From the NCBI RefSeq assembly GCF_016591715.1, contig NZ_AP024109.1, positions 4,278,001 to 4,342,000 of the forward strand: DNA of 64,000 bases, given 5' to 3'. This DNA comes from Mesorhizobium sp. J8 (lineage in GTDB: Bacteria > Pseudomonadota > Alphaproteobacteria > Rhizobiales > Rhizobiaceae). The first letter of the stretch is position 1; each line of letters begins with the position of its first letter. Shown in pieces: positions 57,175-64,000 of this stretch. A program made the position numbers and the translations under genes. The notes below the pieces were generated by a model. It did not search any database, was not told the origin of the DNA, and saw only the letters and a list, made by a program, of their open reading frames with translations.

Positions 57175-57938
57175 GCGGCCCTTCCGCGCCAAGGCAAGTG
57201 CTTGACGATATCGGCCTCAGCCTCGTCTTCTTCACCCGGCTGCGGTTGCCGTCGAGCGATTTCGGCGGCCGCAGCCTGGCGGATGCGATCTGGGCGGCGC
57301 CCTTTGCCGGTCTCGCCGTGTCGATCATCGGCGCGCTGGTCTATGCGATCGCCGCGGTCTTCGGCGTCGCCGCCGCACCGGCCGCGGCGCTCACCCTCGC
57401 CGCCACGATGCTCGTCACCGGCTGCCTGCATGAGGACGGACTTTCCGACATCGCCGACGGTTTTTGGGGCGGCAGGACGCGCGACAGGAAGCTGGAGATC
57501 ATGCGCGATAGCCGCATCGGCGCCTATGGCGCGGCCGCGCTCGGGCTGTCGCTGCTCATCCGCTGGAGCGCGCTCTCCGAGCTCGCCGGTCCCGGCCACA
57601 TCTTTCTCGCGCTGCTTGCCGCGCATGCCGGCTCGCGCGGTCTGTTCGGCGCATTCATGCATCTTCTGCCGCCGGCCCGCGCCGACGGCCTGTCCGCCAA
57701 TGCGGGCTCTGTCACGGCCGAGACCGCGATCATAGGTGCTGCGCTCGGCGCGGTGGCGCTGCTGGCGCTCGGCTTTGCCGGCGCGATCGCGGCGCTCATA
57801 CCGCTCGGCCTGGTCTTCGCGGGCTTCCGCGCGCTTTGCCTCAGCCAGATCGGCGGCCAGACCGGCGACACGATCGGCGCGCTGCAGCAGCTTGGCGAGA
57901 TCGCGATTCTTCTCGCCGCTTCCGTTTGCCTTTCCTGA
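57171..57938 (+). CDS. cobS: Adenosylcobinamide-GDP ribazoletransferase (cobalamin synthase)
   Basis: 255 residues, about six membrane helices, with the CobS motif HEDGLSDIADGFWGGRTRDRKLEIMRDSRIGAYG split here over residues 84-117 (Asp-rich metal site D-x-x-D-G-F-W-G-G). It joins adenosylcobinamide-GDP with alpha-ribazole at the inner membrane. It is called CobV in Pseudomonas nomenclature and must not be confused with chelatase CobS. It overlaps cobB by 4 bp. Confidence 0.94.
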   Translation: MSGPSAPRQVLDDIGLSLVFFTRLRLPSSDFGGRSLADAIWAAPFAGLAVSIIGALVYAIAAVFGVAAAPAAALTLAATMLVTGCLHEDGLSDIADGFWGGRTRDRKLEIMRDSRIGAYGAAALGLSLLIRWSALSELAGPGHIFLALLAAHAGSRGLFGAFMHLLPPARADGLSANAGSVTAETAIIGAALGAVALLALGFAGAIAALIPLGLVFAGFRALCLSQIGGQTGDTIGALQQLGEIAILLAASVCLS

Positions 57939-57962
57939 TTCTCTTTCGGAGACCTTGCCCCC

Positions 57963-58988
57963 ATGTCCCCCCAATCAGCCGCGTTCAAATCGCTCGAAGA
58001 CCTTCGCGCCGCCTGCCTCGATCTTCCAGCCGGCAGCGACACCGCCGCCGCTGCCGTCGCAAAACGCCAGGACACGCTGACCAAGCCGCCAGGCAGCCTC
58101 GGCCGGCTGGAAACGATCGCCGCCTGGCTCGGCCGCTGGCAGGGCCGCGACATGCCGAAGCTCGATGCGGTCAAAGTCTTCGTCTTCGCCGGCAATCACG
58201 GCGTCACCGCGCAGGGCGTCTCGGCCTATCCCTCCGAGGTTACGGTGCAGATGGTGGCGAACTTCGCCGGCGGGGGTGCCGCCATCAACCAACTGGCCCG
58301 CATTGCCGGCGCCAAGCTCGACGTCATCCCTCTCGATCTCGATCATCCGACCGGCGATTTCACGATAGCGCCGGCAATGGACGAGCAGGCGTTCCTCGCC
58401 GCCGTCTCGGCCGGCTACGATGCCGTGACCAAGGACCTCGACCTTGTCTGCTTCGGCGAGATGGGCATCGGCAACACCACGCCGGCGGCCGCGATCTCGA
58501 CGGCCCTCTTCGGCGGCGGCGCCGAAAAATGGACCGGGCGCGGCACCGGCGTCGATGATGCCGGCATGAAGCGCAAGGTCGTGGCCATCGAGGCGGGCCT
58601 CAAGCGCCATGCCGATTCGCTCTCGGACCCGCTGAAGATCGCTGCTGCCCTTGGCGGACGGGAACTGGCGGCCATCCTGGGCGCCACGCTCGCCGCGCGC
58701 AAGAACAACGTGCCGGTGCTGCTCGACGGCTTCGTCTGCACCGCCGCCGCAGCGCCGCTTGCGAGACTGCACCCGACCGGGCTGGCCCACACCGTCGCCG
58801 CCCATGTCTCGGCCGAAGCCGGCCACCGCCGCCTGCTCGAAGCCCTCGGCCTGCCGCCGCTGCTCGACCTCGGCATGCGGCTCGGCGAAGGCTCCGGCGC
58901 CTGCCTTGCCGTCAACATCGTGCGCTCGGCGCTGGAATGCCATGCCAGGATGGCGAGCTTCGCCGAGGCCGGAGTTTCGGAGAAATAG
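57963..58988 (+). CDS. cobT: Nicotinate-nucleotide-dimethylbenzimidazole phosphoribosyltransferase
   Basis: 341 residues. TKPPGSLGRLETIAAWLGRW, FVFAGNHGVTAQGVSAYPSE and GEMGIGNTTPAAAIST are family motifs, the last near the base-binding site. It makes alpha-ribazole phosphate for the lower ligand. It is CobU in Pseudomonas nomenclature. It starts 24 bp after cobS and is the last cob gene before a hairpin. Confidence 0.95.
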   Translation: MSPQSAAFKSLEDLRAACLDLPAGSDTAAAAVAKRQDTLTKPPGSLGRLETIAAWLGRWQGRDMPKLDAVKVFVFAGNHGVTAQGVSAYPSEVTVQMVANFAGGGAAINQLARIAGAKLDVIPLDLDHPTGDFTIAPAMDEQAFLAAVSAGYDAVTKDLDLVCFGEMGIGNTTPAAAISTALFGGGAEKWTGRGTGVDDAGMKRKVVAIEAGLKRHADSLSDPLKIAAALGGRELAAILGATLAARKNNVPVLLDGFVCTAAAAPLARLHPTGLAHTVAAHVSAEAGHRRLLEALGLPPLLDLGMRLGEGSGACLAVNIVRSALECHARMASFAEAGVSEK

Positions 58989-59018
58989 ACGACGACCCGA
59001 ACGACCGGTGAACACATA

Positions 59019-59055
59019 GGGCGTTTCGGTCTTTCCGTGAAACGGCAAAACGCCC
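59019..59055 (+). terminator. Hairpin after the cob operon
   Basis: GGGCGTTT (59019-59026) and AAACGCCC (59048-59055) pair, and GTTTC/GAAAC can pair inside. It begins 30 bp after the cobT stop; no T run follows. Confidence 0.5.
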
Positions 59056-59119
59056 CGGTCAGTCTCGAAGGATCGACGATCAATACCGCGCGGCGATGCC
59101 GGCGACCGCGCGGGTAGGT

Positions 59120-59959
59120 TCATTGCGATGAGGCAGTGAACCCGCATTGCTTCTGTTCCATCTCGATCTGCTTGGTGATGCGGACGGCGTTCTGCGCATA
59201 GGCTTCCGTCACGGAGCCGCTGTTGACGGTCTTATCCTTCAACGGGCTGACGGCTGCGCAGAGATGGAAGACATGCGGCTCCGACGACTTCGCGGCTCCA
59301 TTTTCCGGCGCGATCCAGTACACGACATCCTGACCGGCAGGGTGGCTCGCATCCTTCGTCGCCGCCGTCACCGCTGCGGTATCGGTGGCGATCTGTTGAG
59401 CCTGGGCGGCGACCTCGGGCGAACAGGCCGTGGTCGGCTGCCCGGCCCTGATCTGGGCCGCGCAGGTGTTCATGTCCTGGGTATACTGCTCGACTGACGG
59501 GGGCTTGAAGCTGACACCCGTGATCGTTGCGAGCACCGCCAGCACAGCACCGACGCCGCCCGCAACCTTCTTGGTCTGCGGATCCATGTTCTTGTCGGTG
59601 AGGATGAGGAAAACCAGCGGGAGGAAGGCGATCAGCGTGATGATCGCGCCGAGCTGGTTCTGGAAGAAGAATCTGGCCGTGTCGGATGCGCGGGCCGGAT
59701 CGTGCCGGTTGGCGGCCTTCCACAGCAAGTTGCCGGCGATGGCGAAAACCGCGATCCCGACCAGAAGGCCGATCAGCAGCGGCAGGTTGCCCTGGTCGAA
59801 CTTGTGCTTGTAGAACAAAACGATCCCGGCAATTTCGCCACCGATGGCGACGATCCACGAGAGCGCGGCAAAAAGTCGGAGGCGGGTGGCGGCTGATTTT
59901 TGGCCCTGCGTTGCTTGCCAATCCTTGGTGACGTCTGCGGCCGGCTTGTCGTCGGTCAT
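59120..59959 (-). CDS. Membrane protein of unknown function
   Basis: 279 residues. A charged N-terminus (MTDDKPAADVTKDWQATQG) is followed by four hydrophobic helices at about 27-50, 60-80, 103-121 and 130-148. The C-terminal 130 residues are soluble and have four Cys (MNTCAAQIR, TTACSPEV, FHLCAAVS, KQCGF), which suggests a periplasmic domain with two disulfides. I recognise no family. It is convergent with the cob operon and has no linked genes. Confidence 0.7.
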   Translation of the reverse strand: MTDDKPAADVTKDWQATQGQKSAATRLRLFAALSWIVAIGGEIAGIVLFYKHKFDQGNLPLLIGLLVGIAVFAIAGNLLWKAANRHDPARASDTARFFFQNQLGAIITLIAFLPLVFLILTDKNMDPQTKKVAGGVGAVLAVLATITGVSFKPPSVEQYTQDMNTCAAQIRAGQPTTACSPEVAAQAQQIATDTAAVTAATKDASHPAGQDVVYWIAPENGAAKSSEPHVFHLCAAVSPLKDKTVNSGSVTEAYAQNAVRITKQIEMEQKQCGFTASSQ

Positions 59960-60332
59960 GACCAGTTCCCCTGAAATCGACGCTTTTGCAGGGCGGCATC
60001 AACAAAAGGCCAACTCGCCCGGCGCGGCATCATTGAACGAACGTCTCGTCTTCTGCCTTCGCGACGCAGCGAAATGTGAGCGCAACGACAGGCCACGCCC
60101 CATCCATATTGCGCATGAGCGGAGGCGTCCATACTCCAATGTGCGGTAGCGGTGCCCTTCCCCTCTCCGGCTCGAACTTGATCCTGCCTTCGCCGGCGAT
60201 TCCGCACGGGCTGCCGTGACCACGGGACCGGTCGAAGCAAATCAGGCCCGTACTCCGGCACCGGCCGCCAGGCGGGAAGACGAAGTTCTTCTCCGCAGGC
60301 CAAAAAAATACTGGGAAAAACCAGAGACTAGA
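59960..60332. other. Non-coding region between membrane protein gene and tRNA-Lys
   Basis: No convincing gene, repeat or hairpin was found. Small overlapping frames here lack ribosome sites. It should contain the promoter of the 59120-59959 gene and the 3' flank of tRNA-Lys. Confidence 0.4.
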
Positions 60333-60408
<76 letters not shown>

Positions 60409-60512
60409 ACACCGCCGGAAAACTCAGCGTCGCGGCGCATATAGCCGCCGCTTTCGGGGATGTCTAGCCCTGCCGGATCATTTCCCGACAAATCGCCGAA
60501 TTGCCGCAGACA

Positions 60513-61415
60513 TCACACAAACAGCCTGCCTTCCGCCACCTTGATCGCATGGCCACCGATGCGCGCGGAGGCCAGTTTTCCGCCATCGACATTGAGCTCG
60601 AGACGGATTCGCGACGGCCGGCCCATTTCCAGCCCCTGCTCGATCCAGAGCTGCGAGATGCCGTCGGTTGGGGCGTCGAAATGCATGATGGCGCCGGCGA
60701 AAGCGGCCGCGGCCGAACCGGTCGCCGGATCTTCATAGGACGGGGTGCCGGGCACGATCATGCGCACATGGAAGGCGCTGTCGTGATGCACCGTCTCGCG
60801 GCAATAGACATACGGGCTGGCGAAGGCCCATTCGCTCTTGCGCGGCGCCAATTCCGACCATGCCTGGTTGTCGAGCCTGATCTTGGCCGCTTCCTCCAAC
60901 CCGGCAACCGGAATCGTCACATAAGGCACGCCGGCCGACCAGAAGGCGACGCGGTGATTCTCGAAGCCGATCTCGTGCGGGGCAAGGCCGAGCGCCGCGC
61001 CAATCGCCTCCGGATCGGCCTTCAGCTCCAACGGTTCCGGCAGTTTCGCCAGGTCGAACTCGGCGAAAGTCGAGCCGTCATGCTTGCTCACCGCGCAACG
61101 CACCGGTCCGATATTCTCCTCCAGCACGAAGATGCCGGCGGCCTCGCCGGCGAGTTCCGCCAGCGCGATCGCCGAGCCGACCGTCGGATGCCCGGCGAAC
61201 GGCATTTCATAGTCGGGTGTGAAGATGCGGACCCGGTTACGATGCTTCGGATTGTCCGCAGGCAGCACGAACACCGTCTCGGACAGATTGAATTCGCGGG
61301 CGATCGACTGCATGGCGGCAGTGTCGAGCCCGTCGCAGTCCAGCACCACCGCCAGCGGATTTCCAGCCAGCCTTTCGGTGGTAAACACATCGTAAAGCAA
61401 GTAGTTGCGCGCCAT
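60513..61415 (-). CDS. PhzF-family isomerase-like protein
   Basis: 300 residues with the PhzF pattern in both halves: N-terminal YDVFTTERLAGNPLAVVLD, the catalytic-type Glu in LSETVFVLP, FAGHPTVGSAIAL, and the C-terminal DPATGSAAAAFAGAIMHFD. Family members are epimerase/isomerase-like enzymes of two similar domains; only one is known to make phenazine, so the substrate here is open. The ATG at 61415 has AAAGG upstream. Confidence 0.85.
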   Translation of the reverse strand: MARNYLLYDVFTTERLAGNPLAVVLDCDGLDTAAMQSIAREFNLSETVFVLPADNPKHRNRVRIFTPDYEMPFAGHPTVGSAIALAELAGEAAGIFVLEENIGPVRCAVSKHDGSTFAEFDLAKLPEPLELKADPEAIGAALGLAPHEIGFENHRVAFWSAGVPYVTIPVAGLEEAAKIRLDNQAWSELAPRKSEWAFASPYVYCRETVHHDSAFHVRMIVPGTPSYEDPATGSAAAAFAGAIMHFDAPTDGISQLWIEQGLEMGRPSRIRLELNVDGGKLASARIGGHAIKVAEGRLFV

Positions 61416-61546
61416 GGAGTAAACCTTTCGCCTCGTCCCGAATTTCTGCCTCATCCCAACATGAGGGAAATTTAATTTGAAATTCGAACCTTAAGGCCTG
61501 ATCTGTGCACGGATAGGGACATCGATTTTCAGCATAGGGGTCCGGG

Positions 61547-62833
61547 GTGGATCAGATTGTCAATCCGCCAAAGGCGGAATCCGGTACTTCCATAGAGGCA
61601 GCGCTCGGGCTCGACCGCAAGGGCGTAAGCCGCAAGCGTCGCCGCTTCTGGTTCTATGCCCTGCTGGCGGTAGCGATCGTCGCGGCCGGCATCGTCCTCT
61701 ATCGATGGTATGCCGCGGCGCCACCCAGGATCGAATACACCACCGTGCCCGCGGCGATCGCCGACCTCACCGTCGAGGTCTCCGCCACCGGCACGCTGCA
61801 GCCGCTGACCCAGGTCGATATCTCCAGCGAGCTTTCCGGCATCGTCCGCTCGGTCGCGGTCAGTGAAAACCAGCAGGTCAGGAAGGGCGACGTGCTGGCG
61901 ACGCTCGACACCGCCAAGCTGGAGGTCCAGATCGAGCGCGCCACCGCCTCCGCCAAGGCGGCTGCAGCCAGCGTCGAGGACGCCAAGGTCACCTTGCAGG
62001 AAAACGAGAACGCGGTTGTGCGCGCCAGCGCGCTGACCAAGCGCGGCATGGCGACGGACCAGTCGCTTGAGGCAGCGACCGCGACGCGCGACCGCTCGAA
62101 GGCGGCGCTCGACAGCGCCGAGGCCAATCTCGCCATCGCCCAGGCCGACCTCAAGGCGCAGCAGACCGATCTCGCCAAGAGCACCATCTACGCGCCGATC
62201 GACGGCATCGTGCTGACGCGCTCGGTCGATCCCGGCCAGACGGTCGCGTCCTCGCTGCAGGCGCCGGTGCTCTTCGTCATCGCCGCCGACCTTCGCAACA
62301 TGGAATTGCAGGCCGCGGTCGACGAGGCCGATATCGGCGCGGTCAAGCCCGGCCAGCATGCGCGCTTCACCGTCGACGCTTTCCCGGACCGCCCCTTCGA
62401 CGCCGAGATCCGCGACATCTCCTACGCCTCGGTGACCACGGATGGCGTCGTCACCTACAATGCGCGCCTCGAAGTCGACAATAGCGAGCTTCTTTTGCGG
62501 CCCGGCATGACGGCGACGGTATCGGTCGTCACAAGACAGGCCAAGGGGGTGCTGACCGTCCCCTCCACTGCCTTCCGCTATCGCCCGATGCAGCAGCAGG
62601 CGCGCGGCTGGAGCTTCAGCGACCTCTTCACCGGGCGCATGGGCCGCCCCAACCGGCAGCGCGAGGCGACGAAGGCGCCGACCGACGGCTCGCGCACGCT
62701 TTATGTGCTGGAGAACGGCCGGCCCCATCCCGTCAACGTCAAGATCGGCTCGACCGACGGCGAGTTGACCGAGATCACGTCCGGCCTCGACGCGGGCGCC
62801 GCTGTGATCACCGGCGCGCAGCAGCGGAGCTGA
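61547..62833 (+). CDS. Periplasmic adaptor protein of MacA/HlyD type
   Basis: 428 residues from GTG. A positively charged N-terminus and one membrane helix (about 33-53) are followed by a lipoyl-like half (SSELSGIVRSVAVSENQQVR), a coiled-coil hairpin (about 120-210, Ala/Glu/Lys-rich), the second lipoyl half (STIYAPIDGIVLTRSVDPGQ) and beta-barrel/membrane-proximal domains. It would link the MacB-like ABC permease downstream to an outer-membrane channel. It starts a three-gene run, the ATPase following after 4 bp. Confidence 0.9.
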   Translation: MDQIVNPPKAESGTSIEAALGLDRKGVSRKRRRFWFYALLAVAIVAAGIVLYRWYAAAPPRIEYTTVPAAIADLTVEVSATGTLQPLTQVDISSELSGIVRSVAVSENQQVRKGDVLATLDTAKLEVQIERATASAKAAAASVEDAKVTLQENENAVVRASALTKRGMATDQSLEAATATRDRSKAALDSAEANLAIAQADLKAQQTDLAKSTIYAPIDGIVLTRSVDPGQTVASSLQAPVLFVIAADLRNMELQAAVDEADIGAVKPGQHARFTVDAFPDRPFDAEIRDISYASVTTDGVVTYNARLEVDNSELLLRPGMTATVSVVTRQAKGVLTVPSTAFRYRPMQQQARGWSFSDLFTGRMGRPNRQREATKAPTDGSRTLYVLENGRPHPVNVKIGSTDGELTEITSGLDAGAAVITGAQQRS

Positions 62834-62837
62834 CGGC

Positions 62838-63545
62838 ATGTCGGCCCCCCTGCTCATCACCTTCGACAAGGTCTGGAAAAGCTATGGCGAGGGCGAGGCC
62901 CGCGTGCATGCGCTGGCCGGCGTCGATCTCGCCATCCGCAGAAGTGAATTCGTCGCCATCATGGGCCCTTCCGGCTCAGGCAAGTCGACGGCGATGAACA
63001 TCATCGGCTGCCTCGATACGCCGACGGCCGGGACCTATTCCTTCATGGGCGTCGATGCGGGCCGCCTCGATCGCAACCGGCGCGCGCTCTTGCGTAACCT
63101 CTATGTCGGCTTCATCTTCCAGGGCTACAACCTGTTGCCGCGCACCACCGCCGCGGAAAATGTCGAGCTGCCGCTGATCTATCGCGGCGTCGCCGCGCGC
63201 GAGCGCCGCGATCTCGCCATGCAGGCGCTGGCCCAGGTCGGACTTGTCGGGCGCGAGCATCACACTCCGGCCGATCTTTCGGGCGGCCAGCAGCAGCGCG
63301 TGGCGATCGCCCGCGCCATCGTCACCAGGCCGACGCTGCTGGTTGCCGACGAGCCGACCGGCAATCTCGACACGGCGCGCACACATGAGATCATGGAGCT
63401 GCTGACCAGGCTTAACGCCGAGCTCGGCCTCTCCATCGTCATGGTGACGCATGAGGCCGATGTCGCGGCCTATGCCGGCCGCACCATCCGTTTCCTCGAT
63501 GGCCATGTCGCCTCCGATACCCTGAAAACGGAGGCAGCGGCATGA
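62838..63545 (+). CDS. ABC transporter ATPase, MacB/LolD type
   Basis: 235 residues with Walker [14 protein letters not shown], signature [15 protein letters not shown], Walker [13 protein letters not shown] and the switch His in MVTHEADVA. Here the ATPase is separate from its permease, unlike E. coli MacB. It overlaps the permease start by 4 bp (ATGA). The exported substrate is unknown. Confidence 0.92.
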   Translation: MSAPLLITFDKVWKSYGEGEARVHALAGVDLAIRRSEFVAIMGPSGSGKSTAMNIIGCLDTPTAGTYSFMGVDAGRLDRNRRALLRNLYVGFIFQGYNLLPRTTAAENVELPLIYRGVAARERRDLAMQALAQVGLVGREHHTPADLSGGQQQRVAIARAIVTRPTLLVADEPTGNLDTARTHEIMELLTRLNAELGLSIVMVTHEADVAAYAGRTIRFLDGHVASDTLKTEAAA

Positions 63546-64000
63546 TCTGGGAGACCGTCCGCCTCTCGCTGCGCTCGATCCGCCGCAATGTGTTGCGCTC
63601 GTTCCTGACGCTGCTTGGCATCGTCATCGGCGTCGCGGCCGTCATCGCCATGCTCACCATCGGCTCCGGCACGACGGAGAAGGTCAAGGCCGACATCTCG
63701 AAGCTCGGCAGCAACCTGCTCGTCGTTCGCGCCGGCCGGCCCGCGGGGCCGGGCGGACCGGGAGGCCTCGACCAGGCGGTGCGGCCGCTGGCCGAGAAGG
63801 ATGTCGCCGCGCTCGTCGCGCATCTGAGCGGCGCCCGCGCCATTTCGCCGGCCTCGCAAAAGCAGGTCCGCGTCATCTTCGGCACCGAAAGCCTGACTTC
63901 GGGCGTCACCGGCACCGACAGCGCCTATCTCGACGCCCGCGACTGGAAGCTGGTCTCCGGGAGACCGTTCAGCGATTCCGAAACGCGGGCCGGCGCGGGC
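63542..64000 (+). CDS. ABC transporter permease, MacB/FtsX type (3'-truncated by window)
   Basis: 153 codons are visible and open to the window edge. The start [20 protein letters not shown] followed by FLTLLGIVIGVAAVIAMLTI is the first helix of MacB-type permeases, and GSGTTEKVKADISKLGSNLL begins the periplasmic domain. It overlaps the ATPase gene (ATGA) and completes the three-part exporter. Confidence 0.9.
   Translation, partial: MIWETVRLSLRSIRRNVLRSFLTLLGIVIGVAAVIAMLTIGSGTTEKVKADISKLGSNLLVVRAGRPAGPGGPGGLDQAVRPLAEKDVAALVAHLSGARAISPASQKQVRVIFGTESLTSGVTGTDSAYLDARDWKLVSGRPFSDSETRAGAG

Overview
The window is GC-rich chromosomal DNA of an alphaproteobacterium, most likely a Mesorhizobium-like member of the Hyphomicrobiales. 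The grounds are a 14-gene nuo operon whose NuoE carries a long Ala/Pro-rich tail, an aerobic (cob-type) vitamin B12 cluster, an alphaproteobacterial LexA-type box (GTTC-N7-GTTC), tRNAs with encoded CCA ends, and rhizobial-type palindromic repeats. The genus is inferred from gene content; no database was searched. No prophage, transposase, integrase or CRISPR array was seen.

Layout. 1-4.4 kb: 3' part of a Rieske oxygenase, an MFS transporter, a DUF1624-type membrane acyltransferase coupled to an isoprenylcysteine-methyltransferase-like protein, and a MerR regulator. 4.4-5.8 kb: MgtE. 6.1-11.3 kb: a LuxR-type regulator with a degenerate receiver, then a serine-cycle module sgaA-mclA-mtkA-mtkB ending in a strong hairpin. 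11.4-14.7 kb: a hexapeptide acetyltransferase, tRNA-Leu, lipB, an SRPBCC/M50 membrane protease, and a 28-codon membrane peptide gene behind a triple LexA-type box. 15.2-18.4 kb: a large autotransporter. 18.4-24.8 kb (minus strand): rnj, mce, a DUF1467 gene, a probable small RNA region, proS and lolE-lolD. 24.9-41.7 kb (minus strand): nuoA-N plus an extra helix-hairpin-helix-like gene, then birA. 42.0-43.2 kb: a YcaQ/AlkX-like glycosylase. 43.3-59.0 kb: a cobalamin riboswitch followed by DUF1636-cobW-cobN-cobG-cobH-cobI-cobJ-(cobK antisense)-cobL-cobE-cobM-cobA-cobB-cobS-cobT. 59.1-64 kb: an unknown membrane protein, tRNA-Lys, a PhzF-like protein and a MacA/MacB-like export system running off the end.

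How the genes work together. The nuo genes encode respiratory complex I. The cob genes, mostly coupled by ATGA or GTGA overlaps, convert precorrin-2 towards cobalamin under a B12-sensing leader; cobK alone lies on the opposite strand. SgaA, MclA and MtkAB connect glyoxylate, glycine/serine and malate through malyl-CoA, and Mce serves methylmalonyl-CoA metabolism, a B12-dependent route in most bacteria.

Most worth a second look are the LexA-box-controlled 28-residue membrane peptide (same size and architecture as the Caulobacter division inhibitor SidA), palindromic repeats lying in frame inside cobE and cobG, a candidate ~150-nt RNA with a perfect intrinsic terminator, the antisense cobK with a start codon overlapping that of cobL, and the HhH-like domain present twice in the nuo operon.
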